Assembly (NCBI RefSeq): GCF_050107595.1
Contig: NZ_JBNILH010000009.1
Span: 141,640 to 205,639 of the forward strand
Origin: Bacillus_AB infantis_C
GTDB taxonomy: Bacteria; Bacillota; Bacilli; Bacillales; Cytobacillaceae
Length of the DNA stretch: 64,000 nt
Direction of reading: 5' to 3'
Notes under the pieces: model-generated
Database searches by the model: none
The model's input: the letters and a program-made list of their open reading frames with translations, nothing else
Told to the model about the DNA's origin: nothing
Shown here: positions 9,490-17,856 of the stretch, piece after piece
Layout: each line of letters starts with the position of its first letter
Position numbering within the stretch: the first letter of the stretch is position 1
Program-made: the position numbers and the translations under genes

Positions 9490-9511
9490 AGCCTGCATAT
9501 AGGTGCAGGCT
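9490..9511. terminator. bidirectional hairpin between thiE and qor-like gene
   Basis: Perfect 8-bp stem AGCCTGCA/TGCAGGCT with a 6-base loop, between two converging genes. The T tract on the plus side is weak (ATTCTCTTT). Confidence 0.65.
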
Positions 9512-9518
9512 ATTCTCT

Positions 9519-10496
9519 TTAGTCTATGATCAGGATAGTTTTCCCCATGCTCTGCCTGCTCTCTATCCAGTTATGGGCCTCAGCTGCCTCTGCCAAGCTG
9601 AAAGTTTTTCCGATTCTCATGCGGAGACGGCCTGTTTCCAGTAAACCGATGATTTTTTCGGCAGAAGCTTTTACAAGATGCGGCTTTTTCTTGCGCACCA
9701 TACCAAAGCTGAAGCCGAGGAGGGAGCGGCAGCTGCTGTGGAGATCACTTGTCTGTACAGTCCCGGCTTTTCCGGAAGCATTGCCGAAATTGACTATCCT
9801 TCCAAAAGGTGCAAGGCAATCCAGACTTTTTTCCGTCACTGCACCGGCAACAGAATCAAGGATAACATCGGCCCCTTTTCCTTCTGTCCATTCCATTACT
9901 TTAACCTGGAAATCTTCCTTAGTATAACAGGCAGCATAATCGGCTCCTGCTTCCATTGCGTATGCTGTTTTTTCAGGAGAACCAGCCGTGGCAATCACTT
10001 TCCCTGCGCCAAGTATCCTGGCAAGCTGAATGGCAGTGGTGCCGACACCGCCCGCGCCGGCATGGATAAGTACGGTTTCTCCATGCTGAATTCGCGCGAC
10101 TTCTTCAAGCAGCTTGAGCGATGTTATTCCGGCAATCGGAAATGCCGCTGCCTGTATATCTGAGATGTTTATCGGGATAGGGAAGGTAAGCATGGCTGGG
10201 GCGACAGCATATTCGGCATAAGATCCTTTAGAAGGAAACGCAATGACCCGCTGCCCTGGAATAAGGCCCTTCACACCGTTCCCTAGTGCCTCTATCGTGC
10301 CGGTACAGTCTATACCAGGAATATAAGGAAGGGGACCGCCACCTTTTTTGCCGTACCTCGCCTTAATATCGGCAAAATTCACACTGGCTGCCTTCACTTT
10401 AATCAGAACTTCCCCTGCAGCAGGCACCGGCCTTTCAGCTTCTGCCAGAATCATATTTTCAGAACCGCCATACTTTGTAACATGTATCGCTTTCAT
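9519..10496 (-). CDS. zinc-free quinone oxidoreductase (MDR superfamily)
   Basis: A 325-residue medium-chain dehydrogenase/reductase of the zeta-crystallin type. The N-terminal GroES-like fold has ASVNFADIKARYG and PYIPGIDCTG; the Rossmann part has HAGAGGVGTTAIQLA near 145-160 for NADPH. The Cys/His zinc ligands of alcohol dehydrogenases are absent, which favours NADPH:quinone reduction or a related electrophile reduction. It has a good AAGGAGG ribosome site and stands alone. Substrate is unknown. Confidence 0.85.
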   Translation of the reverse strand: MKAIHVTKYGGSENMILAEAERPVPAAGEVLIKVKAASVNFADIKARYGKKGGGPLPYIPGIDCTGTIEALGNGVKGLIPGQRVIAFPSKGSYAEYAVAPAMLTFPIPINISDIQAAAFPIAGITSLKLLEEVARIQHGETVLIHAGAGGVGTTAIQLARILGAGKVIATAGSPEKTAYAMEAGADYAACYTKEDFQVKVMEWTEGKGADVILDSVAGAVTEKSLDCLAPFGRIVNFGNASGKAGTVQTSDLHSSCRSLLGFSFGMVRKKKPHLVKASAEKIIGLLETGRLRMRIGKTFSLAEAAEAHNWIESRQSMGKTILIID

Positions 10497-10639
10497 TATA
10501 AGCCTCCTTTTGTATGTATCTGCTATTATCTATTTTAACGTTTAATTAGAAAGGTAAAATAATCAAAATATTATCGGATGCTATAAGAAAAGCTTATAGA
10601 GTTATTAACCATAAAAACAAGTTTCCCTATAAATGGGGG

Positions 10640-10770
10640 TGTTGATTTCCGTTCCAGGCACTTCGCTTTCCGCGGGGCGAAGTTGAGCCTCCTCGCGCTG
10701 CGCGCTGTGGGGTCTCAACATTTCCGCTGCAATCCCGCAGGAGTCTGCGTGCCTTCCACTCCAATCAACA
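10640..10770 (+). repeat. 131-bp MITE-like intergenic repeat, copy A
   Basis: Bounded by inverted ends TGTTGATT and AATCAACA. Internal landmarks are TTCCGTTCCAGGCACTTCG, CCGCGGGGC, GAGCCTCCTCG, GGGGTCTCA and CCCGCAGGAGTCT. A second copy lies in opposite orientation at 30827-30958. From memory, elements with this core are common between genes in many Bacillus genomes. It fills most of the 400-bp gap between the divergent qor-like and M50-like genes. Confidence 0.85.
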
Positions 10771-10897
10771 GATTTTACAAATTTTTATGGCGGCACTTCT
10801 GGTAAAGGCTTAATATCGTCCCTATTATTAATTTAAGATACATAACGATTTTTACTGTATAATTTTCTCTAAGAATACCAGGAAAAGAGGACAAAGG

Positions 10898-11578
10898 ATG
10901 AATTTTATACGCAGCAAATTCAGCTGGCGGTTTTTTATTTTTTTAATACTGGCCGTCCTTATAACAAGAATGCCTGTCATCGGCGACTATTCAGGCATCA
11001 TCAATACGCTCATTCATGAATCCGGCCATGCGCTTTTCGCCCTGTTTGGGGGAGAAGTTCACCATATTTCCCTTTTTGCCAATACAGAAGGTGTTACATA
11101 CACAAGACATTCAAACTGGTTCGGAGGAGTGTTTACTGGAGCCGCGGGGTACGTTTTTTCATCTTTTATGGCTTTCATTGCCTTTTGGCTGCTTGGGAAG
11201 AAAAAGGACAAAATGCTGATCATGATTCTCCTCAGCTTTATCATTCTTAACCTGGTTTTTTGGGTGCGGAATGCTTACGGGATCTTCTGGCTGATTTCCT
11301 TTGGTGCTGGCTTTGGTTTTCTTTTAAAGAAAGGGAGCCCTTCGCTCGTACAAAATGTCTTGCTCCTGATCGCATCCATCATGCTCGTTGAATCAGTCAC
11401 AAGTGCCTTCGAGATTATGCTGCTGAGCTTCATATCTCCTCAGACAGCAGGGGATGCAGCCAATCTGTCCGCTTCTCTTTTGCTTCCTGCACAAGTATTT
11501 GGGTCCTTGTTCTTTCTGCAGGCGATATGGTTCTGTTATTTGTCCATAAAAAAAGGCATATTTAAATTAAGCCGCTAA
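10898..11578 (+). CDS. M50B-like membrane metallopeptidase
   Basis: A 226-residue membrane protein with about six hydrophobic segments. The zinc motif HESGHALFALFGG (HExxH form HESGH, near 44-48) sits right after the first segment, as in the M50B-like family (PF13398 type) related to site-2 proteases. A later GAAGYVFSS segment follows the arrangement of this family. Substrate is unknown. Ribosome site AGAGGACAAAGG precedes the ATG. Monocistronic. Confidence 0.8.
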   Translation: MNFIRSKFSWRFFIFLILAVLITRMPVIGDYSGIINTLIHESGHALFALFGGEVHHISLFANTEGVTYTRHSNWFGGVFTGAAGYVFSSFMAFIAFWLLGKKKDKMLIMILLSFIILNLVFWVRNAYGIFWLISFGAGFGFLLKKGSPSLVQNVLLLIASIMLVESVTSAFEIMLLSFISPQTAGDAANLSASLLLPAQVFGSLFFLQAIWFCYLSIKKGIFKLSR

Positions 11579-11691
11579 TTAAAAAGAATTTCTTATCTGG
11601 ACAGATTTTTACACATGCATTACTATGAGAAAACAAGGGAACTTACAAAATCAACCAGTTAAAGACTAACTTTAAATATAGTGGAGGAGTT

Positions 11692-11967
11692 ATGAAACTG
11701 ACGACTGTGATTAATCCTGCCATCCTTGTCGCGACGGGGCTGGTGGCTTCTTTCGCTTATGAAAATATCCTGCCGCAATCCCTGAAGTCATTAGCCGTCT
11801 TCGTTTCCATCGGGCTCATCCTGCTGTTAACCGACTATACTCTGAAAAAGCTGTCTCTGGACAAAAAGGAAATACGCATGGAAACCGGTGTCTGGCTGAT
11901 CATCGCCTTTTTACTTGGTCCGCTGGCACTCTCATTGATTATGGATGTGTTTGGGGCAGGGGTATAA
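11692..11967 (+). CDS. small membrane protein, unknown
   Basis: I do not recognise this 91-residue protein. It has three hydrophobic stretches (about 8-25, 32-48 and 66-88) separated by a lysine-rich loop with KKLSLDKKE, which suggests a small inner-membrane protein. A strong GGAGGAG ribosome site precedes the ATG. It is 26 bases upstream of the PTH2 gene and may be co-transcribed with it. Confidence 0.6.
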   Translation: MKLTTVINPAILVATGLVASFAYENILPQSLKSLAVFVSIGLILLLTDYTLKKLSLDKKEIRMETGVWLIIAFLLGPLALSLIMDVFGAGV

Positions 11968-11993
11968 CTAAATGAAAATAAATGAGGGTCAAT

Positions 11994-12326
11994 ATGAAAG
12001 AAATCGTACAATATTATGTGATCAATTCTGACTTGAAAATGTCAGCCGGGAAAGCTGCTGCCCAGGCTGCCCATGCAGCAGCCATTAGTGTACTCACATA
12101 TATGGAGGAACCACTTTTCAAAGAATGGCTAATGAGCGGCCAAACAAAAATCATGCTCTCCGGCCGCGAATCAGAGCTCAAGAGGCTAGAAGAAAAAGGC
12201 TATGTAACGATCAAAGACGCCGGAAGGACAGAGGTTGCACCAGGAAGCCTTACAGCAGCAGCCCTGCCGCCGATGGATAAAGAAGAAGCCAAAATGATTG
12301 TCGGGCATCTTCGGCTGTATAAATAA
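11994..12326 (+). CDS. peptidyl-tRNA hydrolase, PTH2 type
   Basis: A 110-residue protein of the archaeal/eukaryotic peptidyl-tRNA hydrolase family, which releases peptides from drop-off peptidyl-tRNA. The diagnostic N-terminal helix KMSAGKAAAQAAHAA is present, with the LKRLEEKGY and DAGRTEVAPGS segments that shape the active site. Bacteria normally use unrelated Pth1, so this is an extra enzyme, and the exact substrate in Bacillus is uncertain. The ATG at 11994 is preferred over that at 11982 because GAGGGTC is then properly spaced. Confidence 0.85.
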   Translation: MKEIVQYYVINSDLKMSAGKAAAQAAHAAAISVLTYMEEPLFKEWLMSGQTKIMLSGRESELKRLEEKGYVTIKDAGRTEVAPGSLTAAALPPMDKEEAKMIVGHLRLYK

Positions 12327-12347
12327 GCTTAAATTAGGGAGGATCCT

Positions 12348-12938
12348 ATGAAAACCATCTGCCGGGCCATAACTGTTCTTCTTGCTCTATTCATGCTCCA
12401 GGAAGGACTTGAAGCTCTCTCTGCACCCGATCCAGCTGAAGTGGAAGAAATGAAGCTCGAGGCCCCATTGCATATAGTGGGCAAGGTGGAAAAAGATGAG
12501 TTCTTTCATGATTTGCCAGACGAAGAATATCTCCATGTCAGGAAAATGACCATTTTACCCTCAAAAGTAATAAAAGCGCCCGGCAGCTTTGACTATGAAA
12601 CAGCTGTAGAGGTTTATTATCATTATATTCCATCCTGGATGGCTGAAGAATTTACAGGTCCTGCCCGGATGGATATCGCAAAGGGAGATATAATAGAGAT
12701 TTGGCTAGAAGAAGGCAAAGATGGATGGGAGCCTGTCATATCCTGCTCATCTGTCATGTATGTGCATTATATGACAGAGCGTGAGGAAGCAGCAGAAGAG
12801 CCTCTCATTCATAAAATAAAAAGGCTTGCTGAAAATATCCTTAGAGAAAGCGGAATATTAACGGCGCTGGTTTTTATTTTTCTGCTCCTCGCCATCATTT
12901 ACTTATCAAGAAAATATCCTGCAAGAAAATCAGTCTAA
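12348..12938 (+). CDS. exported protein with C-terminal membrane anchor, unknown
   Basis: I do not recognise this 196-residue protein. It has an N-terminal hydrophobic signal (about 5-20), a soluble domain of mixed charge, and a C-terminal transmembrane helix (about 167-187) followed by RKYPARK. This layout suggests a type I membrane protein with its main domain outside the cell. The middle region LHIVGKVEKDEFF and GDIIEIWLEEG looks beta-rich. It lies 21 bases downstream of the PTH2 gene with an AGGGAGG ribosome site, possibly in one operon. Confidence 0.6.
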   Translation: MKTICRAITVLLALFMLQEGLEALSAPDPAEVEEMKLEAPLHIVGKVEKDEFFHDLPDEEYLHVRKMTILPSKVIKAPGSFDYETAVEVYYHYIPSWMAEEFTGPARMDIAKGDIIEIWLEEGKDGWEPVISCSSVMYVHYMTEREEAAEEPLIHKIKRLAENILRESGILTALVFIFLLLAIIYLSRKYPARKSV

Positions 12939-12943
12939 AACTG

Positions 12944-13022
12944 TGAGACGAGCTAATCCTTAAAATTCCCCTTAAGAGTTTGAGTATGAAAACTTATATT
13001 TTCAGACTCACAGCTGGTCTCA
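12944..13022. other. nested palindrome able to form a three-way junction
   Basis: Outer arms TGAGACGAGCT and AGCTGGTCTCA enclose a small TTAA...TTAA hairpin and a larger hairpin with arms TTGAGTATGAAAA and TTTTCAGACTCA (one bulge/mismatch). It starts 5 bases after the stop of the exported-protein gene. It could act as a 3' RNA structure, but no U tract follows. A different element of similar design is at 28632-28711. Confidence 0.55.
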
Positions 13023-13114
13023 TTCGAGGAAAGAGGGAATGGCTTTTTCCATGAAGTGCAGGAAAAATAGAGATTTTTTGAACAATTCTTAAATAAAATC
13101 TTGAAGAAAAGCAG

Positions 13115-13143
13115 CGCCCGGAGTTTTGCCGGGCGTTTTTTCT
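13115..13143 (+). terminator. intrinsic terminator
   Basis: Stem CGCCCGG/CCGGGCG with a 7-base loop followed by TTTTTTCTTTT. It probably ends transcription from the 11692-12938 gene group. Confidence 0.85.
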
Positions 13144-13215
13144 TTTGTTAAAGAATCTATAAATTGTAAGAATTGTGAATAATTTTCAATTCCTGATCCA
13201 CGTCCAGCAGCTGCG

Positions 13216-13400
13216 CCGAGGTCACAAGCCAAACCTCTCAAAAAGGCAAAGAACGGCTTTCCGGGTTCGTCTTGATGCCCCCAGGATGGGGGTCATGCAG
13301 ACGTAGCCACAGGACGTGGCGTTCTTAGTATGCGTTCCTTCAGGGTGATCAAGGCACTTGCGCTTTTGTTCCGTCTGCTTGGGCTTTTTCCTTTGTACAG
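13216..13400. repeat. probable dispersed intergenic repeat
   Basis: GC-rich block unlike its AT-rich flanks, with internal palindromes GCCCCCAGGATGGGGGTC and GCCACAGGACGTGGC and the landmarks GGTCACAAGCC, ACGTAGCC and GTTCTTAGTATGC. From memory, near-identical blocks occur between genes in other Bacillus genomes, so it is called a dispersed repeat. Only one copy is in the window, so this is not proven here. The open frame on its minus strand is treated as spurious. Confidence 0.55.
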
Positions 13401-13508
13401 TAATATAAATCATTCACTTTGCTTGTATAATTCCCATATTAATTCCATATCATTGTTATTTCTTTAAACGATTCGCACATACTACTATTAATAAAGGAGG
13501 ATCGGAAG

Positions 13509-14516
13509 ATGGAACTTCATCATGAACCAAGGCTCACCAGTGCTGAGATAGCTTACTTATGGAACACGTATATGGATGACAGTGCAACCCTCTGTATGAT
13601 TTATCATTTTAACCAGAGAGTGGACGATCAGGACATCAAGGTTTGCCTGGAGCATACAATTCAATTGGCGGAAAGCCATATGGAAAGGGTAGGACAGCTT
13701 TTTAACAGGGAAAATATTCCGCTGCCCCGTGCCTTTCCGGCTGAACAGCATGTTAATCTTAATGCCGACCGTCTATTTACAGATATGTTTTATTGCGATT
13801 TTATGCTTAATGCGGCCAGGTTTGCAGTCCTTTCCCATACAATGGGCTTAAACATTTCTTCAAGGGAAGATGTTTACATACTCTATTCTGAATTCAATGA
13901 AGAAGCTAACCGTGTGCTGAAAGAGATTCTTGATACTATGAAAGGAAAGGGGATATTTGTCCGCCCGCCTTACATCCCATATCCGGATAAGCGTGATATC
14001 GTAGAAAAGAAAAGTTTTCTCAGGGGATGGATGGGAAAAAGAAGGCCGCTGCTTGCCATTGAAGCAGCACAGCTGTTTGACAATGGCATTACCAACCAAA
14101 TGGGCAAGGAACTGCTGACAGGATTCATCCAGACCGTTAGAGATCCGCAAATTAAAGATTATTTCTTTAGGGGCAGAGGGCTCGCTGCAGATTTTGTTTC
14201 TAAGGTGCAAGGCCTGCTAGGAGAGGACCTGGTGCCAAATGGGATGAGCTGGGATTCAAAAGTAACAAAATCAACTGATGCACCATATTCAGATGAATTG
14301 ATGCTATTTTTAGTTTCTACTCTGAATGCATTGGGGGTGGCCCGTTATGGACAGGCGCTGTCCATGACACTTCGTAGGGATGTTGCTGCTTATTATATGA
14401 GATGTTTTGCCGACACTACCGCCTATTCAGAGGATGGGCTTGACATACTCATTCAAAACGAATGGTTTGAGCAGCCGCCGCAATGTCCGGAAAGGGATGA
14501 ACTTGCCGGGAAATGA
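13509..14516 (+). CDS. DUF3231 family protein
   Basis: A 335-residue protein of two similar halves, each a helical bundle, matching the DUF3231 family common in sporulating Bacilli. The start LTSAEIAYLWNTYMDDSAT is characteristic, and a second EAAQLFDNGITNQMGKELL repeat opens the C-terminal half. Met, His and Glu positions on the helices resemble ferritin-like bundles, but metal binding is not shown. Function is unknown. Ribosome site AAAGGAGG is strong; monocistronic. Confidence 0.85.
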   Translation: MELHHEPRLTSAEIAYLWNTYMDDSATLCMIYHFNQRVDDQDIKVCLEHTIQLAESHMERVGQLFNRENIPLPRAFPAEQHVNLNADRLFTDMFYCDFMLNAARFAVLSHTMGLNISSREDVYILYSEFNEEANRVLKEILDTMKGKGIFVRPPYIPYPDKRDIVEKKSFLRGWMGKRRPLLAIEAAQLFDNGITNQMGKELLTGFIQTVRDPQIKDYFFRGRGLAADFVSKVQGLLGEDLVPNGMSWDSKVTKSTDAPYSDELMLFLVSTLNALGVARYGQALSMTLRRDVAAYYMRCFADTTAYSEDGLDILIQNEWFEQPPQCPERDELAGK

Positions 14517-14571
14517 CAGCCATGTGTTTTATATTGCTTTAAAGATATCGGAAATAAAGTACATAAAATCA

Positions 14572-14618
14572 GCCAGCTGCTGGAGAAGCACTCGTTTAAT
14601 GCTTCTCCAGCAGCTGGC
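14572..14618. other. 19-bp perfect hairpin without U tract
   Basis: Arms GCCAGCTGCTGGAGAAGCA and its exact complement, with a 9-base loop CTCGTTTAA. It lies 56 bases after the DUF3231 stop. Neither strand has a T run after it, so it is not a standard intrinsic terminator; it may be an mRNA-stabilising 3' end or a cruciform site. Confidence 0.7.
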
Positions 14619-14680
14619 CCGGCACTCAGGAAACGCTATTATGATCATAGGAAAACACCACACTCCATCCGTATATCACC

Positions 14681-14779
14681 TTAATGCTTTGCCCTCAGCC
14701 GGCTTCCGCATTTGCAGATAATGCTGTGCTTTAATTGTTTTTCAGCAGTTTGGCATTTAGGGCATATCTTCTTATTCAA
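14681..14779 (-). CDS. tiny zinc-ribbon protein (32 aa), tentative
   Basis: A TTG-started frame of 32 residues that reads KKICPKCQ near the start and IICKCGSRLRAK near the end, giving a CPxC...CxCG zinc-ribbon-like pair. A GAAGGTG ribosome site lies 5-8 bases before the TTG; a GTG at 14788 is too close to it. It sits alone in a roughly 590-base gap between the DUF3231 and catalase genes. The Cys spacing is the main evidence for coding. It could be a remnant of a larger zinc-ribbon protein. No other gene was found in this gap. Confidence 0.4.
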   Translation of the reverse strand: MNKKICPKCQTAEKQLKHSIICKCGSRLRAKH

Positions 14780-15024
14780 TATTTTCACCTTCTCATTCAG
14801 CAATGATTATTCTATGGAAGCCTCTGCACATTCCTTTCAGCTTCATATACTATTTCAATTTATTATAGACTGTCTTAAGGGTCATTCCCCTAAAGCTCAT
14901 GGTGAATTTCCTTTGCTGCATTATGTTTATCGGAGTGTTCTCAGTCTCGCACTTTATAAGGCAGGGAAGAGGCTGTTCATGCCGGCGTCCGTAAATAGGA
15001 ATTACCCGCTTTTTTATAATTTTT

Positions 15025-15052
15025 ACAGGCACCGGCCGAAGCAGGTGCCTGT
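15025..15052 (-). terminator. hairpin downstream of katA
   Basis: Perfect 9-bp stem ACAGGCACC/GGTGCCTGT about 55 bases after the katA stop. The run after it on the minus strand is A-rich rather than U-rich, so termination is uncertain. Confidence 0.45.
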
Positions 15053-15107
15053 AATTGAGAATTTTGTCGATTATTGAGAATAGAGAAGGGCAGGTTCAGA
15101 CAAGAGA

Positions 15108-16559
15108 TTATGCTTTTACCGGTACCTGAAGGCCCAGTCCTTCTGCTACTTTTGTTCCGTATTCAGGATCTGCTTTATAAAAATGCTCTATTTGGCGCAG
15201 TTTGATTTCATCGCTCTCAACCGGCTTCATGGCACCGACGATATTTTCCACAAGGCGGGAGCGCTCTTCTTCACTCATAAGGCGGTAAAGATCACCGGCT
15301 TGCGTGTAATGATCATTATGATCGTAAGAAACGCTGTCTGCAGCACCTGTTACGGCAAAAGGAGCAGGCTTATTTTCCGGTGATTCTTTAGGTCCTCCGA
15401 AACTGTTTGGCTCATAGTAGACTGTTCCTCCGCCATTTGAGTCAAAACGCATCTGGCCGTCGCGCTGATAATTATTCACTTCGCTGCGGGCACGGTTGAT
15501 CGGCAGTGCCTGATGGTTTGCTCCGACACGGTAGCGGTGTGCATCATGGTAAGCGAACAGTCGTCCCTGCAGCATTTTATCGGGAGAGACATCAACGCCT
15601 GGTACAAGTGTGCCAGGAGAGAAGGTTGCCTGCTCTACTTCCGCAAAATAGTTTTCAGGATTTTTGTTCAATACCATCCGGCCAACCTCGATAAGCGGAT
15701 AATCCTTCTGGGACCATACTTTCGTCACGTCAAACGGATCAAACCGGTATGTTTCCGCATCTTTTTCCGGCATGATCTGCACGCATAACTTCCATGAAGG
15801 ATAATCACCATTTTCAATCGCATTGAAAAGGTCTTCTGTATGGTAGTCGGGGTTTTCCCCGGCTATTTTGGCAGCTGCTTCAGGCGCCAGGTTTTTTACA
15901 CCCTGCTCAGTCTTGAAGTGGTATTTGATCCAGACACCTTCGCCTTCCTGGTTGACCCATTTGAAGGTATGGCTTCCGAAACCGTGCATATGCCGCAATG
16001 TGGCAGGGATGCCGCGGTCAGACATCAGGATGGTTACCTGATGAAGGGATTCTGGTGAAAGGGACCAGAAATCCCAGACAGCATTCGGATTTTTCAGATG
16101 TGTTTGAGGATGGCGCTTTTGCGTATGGATGAAATCCGGGAATTTAATGGCATCGCGGATAAAGAATACAGGTGTGTTATTGCCGACGATGTCATAATTG
16201 CCTTCCTCTGTATAAAACTTTACAGCAAAACCGCGCGGATCGCGTACTGTATCAGCTGAACCCAGCTCTCCTGCTACAGTAGAGAAGCGGATGAAAAGCG
16301 GAGTGCGCTTGCCGACTTCAGATAGGAATGCAGCCTTCGTATATGTAGTCAGGTCATTTGTGACTTCAAAATAGCCATGGGCTCCTGCCCCTTTGGCATG
16401 GACCACACGCTCAGGGACGCGCTCACGGTTAAAATGGGCCAGTTTTTCAAGAAGATGGACATCCTGGATCAGGGTCGGCCCGCGGGATCCAGCCGTCATG
16501 GAATTTTGATTGTCTCCTACAGGAGCACCCCAGCTTGTAGTCAGTTTATGATTTGTCAT
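15108..16559 (-). CDS. katA: vegetative catalase
   Basis: A 483-residue clade 3 monofunctional haem catalase that converts hydrogen peroxide to water and oxygen. Visible landmarks: RVVHAKGAGAHGYFEVT with the active-site His, FIRFSTVAGELGSADT, the Asn region NNTPVFFIRDA, and the proximal Tyr region RLFAYHDAHRYRVG. Length equals that of Bacillus subtilis KatA. The ATG at 16559 follows AGAGGTGATC and yields the usual MTNHKLTTSWGAPV start; longer in-frame starts lack a ribosome site. A PerR box upstream points to peroxide induction. Confidence 0.97.
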   Translation of the reverse strand: MTNHKLTTSWGAPVGDNQNSMTAGSRGPTLIQDVHLLEKLAHFNRERVPERVVHAKGAGAHGYFEVTNDLTTYTKAAFLSEVGKRTPLFIRFSTVAGELGSADTVRDPRGFAVKFYTEEGNYDIVGNNTPVFFIRDAIKFPDFIHTQKRHPQTHLKNPNAVWDFWSLSPESLHQVTILMSDRGIPATLRHMHGFGSHTFKWVNQEGEGVWIKYHFKTEQGVKNLAPEAAAKIAGENPDYHTEDLFNAIENGDYPSWKLCVQIMPEKDAETYRFDPFDVTKVWSQKDYPLIEVGRMVLNKNPENYFAEVEQATFSPGTLVPGVDVSPDKMLQGRLFAYHDAHRYRVGANHQALPINRARSEVNNYQRDGQMRFDSNGGGTVYYEPNSFGGPKESPENKPAPFAVTGAADSVSYDHNDHYTQAGDLYRLMSEEERSRLVENIVGAMKPVESDEIKLRQIEHFYKADPEYGTKVAEGLGLQVPVKA

Positions 16560-16641
16560 CTGCAGATCACCTCTTAGTTTAATAGATTGCTTGTTCCATG
16601 TAACCAATGATATCACTTCTCAATAAAAAATCAATACTTTT

Positions 16642-16656
16642 TTATAATAATTATTA
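16642..16656. promoter_or_regulatory. PerR box upstream of katA
   Basis: TTATAATAATTATTA matches the 15-bp PerR consensus TTATAATNATTATAA except near one end. It lies just upstream of a likely minus-strand promoter (TTGATT, 16 bp, TATCAT), where PerR would repress until peroxide oxidises it. Confidence 0.8.
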
Positions 16657-16955
16657 ATAAGTAAGTGGTTTAAAGAAATAGGAGTTAAAATCTGCTCACA
16701 AAAAAATACTTACTGCTTAAAAATATTCCTATGCCACAATGGAAGAGTTCATTACCGTGCAGGCATAATTCACCCGTTTCTTTCTATATCAAATGTGGAT
16801 TACCATTCTGCTTAAAGGGGTAATAGCCAGGAAAGCAGGATAAATTTCCTGCCTTTTACCCAATATTGTGATTGGGAAGTATTATTACATAACAAAACGA
16901 TGATTTTATGGTAGGATTTAAGATAGATATTTCTATTATGAAGGGAACATTGGAT
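16657..16955. other. intergenic region upstream of yisP-like gene
   Basis: About 300 bases without a recognised gene. It holds an imperfect inverted repeat near 16815-16861 (GGGGTAA...TTACCC outer arms around GCAGGATAAATTTCCTGC) that could structure the 5' leader of the next gene. Nothing else was recognised. Confidence 0.4.
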
Positions 16956-17774
16956 ATGAATGACACTGCCAAGCTACATGAAGAAGCCTATGAAATGCTG
17001 AAAGAAACAAGCCGGACCTTTTTGATCCCGATCAGTTATCTTTCCCCGGGCTTGAAGGAAACCGTTTCATCCGCTTATTTATGCATGAGGGCGATAGATG
17101 AGATCGAAGACCACCCCGAACTTGAAGCGGAGTCAAAGGACCACCTTTTGCGTTCAATCAGTGAACTGCTGAAGAAGCCTGTAAATCCCGAGGATATGAA
17201 ATCCCTTTTCAATCCTTACAAATCAAAACTGCCGGAAGTGACGCTGCGCCTGTATGACTGGATCAGACTCTGTCCTGCAGCCATAAAAGAAAAGGTTCTA
17301 GATTCTACCAGCACGATGGCAAAAGGCATGGCTGACTGGACGATGAAGGGCTGGAACATCAGGGACGAAAAAGATCTCGATGATTATACCTTTTATGTGG
17401 CGGGCCTTGTCGGCGTCATGCTTTCCGACATCTGGAAATGGCATGATAATACAGAGACAAAAAAGGACTTGGCGATTGCATTTGGGCGCGGTCTCCAATC
17501 TGTCAATATCCTCCGCAATAAAATAGAAGATAAAGAGAGGGGGGTAAGCTTTTATCCCGATGGCTGGGACAATGACCAGATGTTCAGTTACGCCAGGAGG
17601 AATCTTGCGCTTGCAGATGCTTATATCAAAGATATCACTTCCGCCCCGATCCTGAATTTCTGCAGGATTCCGCTTGCACTTGCCCATGGAACCCTTTCTG
17701 CCTTGTCAGAAGGCAAGGAAAAAATGAATCGTGACAGTGTGAATGCAACGGTAAAACAAGTTGTCGCAGAATAG
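16956..17774 (+). CDS. squalene/phytoene synthase-family protein, YisP-like
   Basis: A 272-residue all-helical isoprenoid protein. First Asp-rich motif: CMRAIDEIEDHPE near 46-58. Second: GLQSVNILRNKIEDKERGVSFYP near 188-210, where the usual NxxRDxxED is altered to NILRNKIED, so an Asp is replaced by Asn. Bacillus subtilis YisP belongs to this family and is reported to act as a farnesyl diphosphate phosphatase rather than a squalene synthase; the altered second motif fits that idea. The ATG at 16956 is chosen for its AAGGGA site. Upstream in-frame ATGs at 16908 and 16941 are possible. A terminator follows. Confidence 0.82.
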   Translation: MNDTAKLHEEAYEMLKETSRTFLIPISYLSPGLKETVSSAYLCMRAIDEIEDHPELEAESKDHLLRSISELLKKPVNPEDMKSLFNPYKSKLPEVTLRLYDWIRLCPAAIKEKVLDSTSTMAKGMADWTMKGWNIRDEKDLDDYTFYVAGLVGVMLSDIWKWHDNTETKKDLAIAFGRGLQSVNILRNKIEDKERGVSFYPDGWDNDQMFSYARRNLALADAYIKDITSAPILNFCRIPLALAHGTLSALSEGKEKMNRDSVNATVKQVVAE

Positions 17775-17784
17775 ACTAAAGGAG

Positions 17785-17813
17785 AATCCGGCCGGCTTGG
17801 CCGGATTTTTTTC
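17785..17813 (+). terminator. intrinsic terminator after yisP-like gene
   Basis: Stem AATCCGGCC/GGCCGGATT with a 5-base loop and a T tract. Confidence 0.92.
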
Positions 17814-17856
17814 TGTATTTCTAATTTAAGTGTACCGAGGGAAAGGATGGAAGAGG

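Noticed and set aside
13222..13413. 63-residue minus-strand frame
   Set aside because: It coincides with the GC-rich dispersed repeat and has no ribosome site or protein-like composition.
14850..15032. 60-residue minus-strand frame
   Set aside because: GTG start lies inside a hairpin without a ribosome site, and composition is not protein-like.
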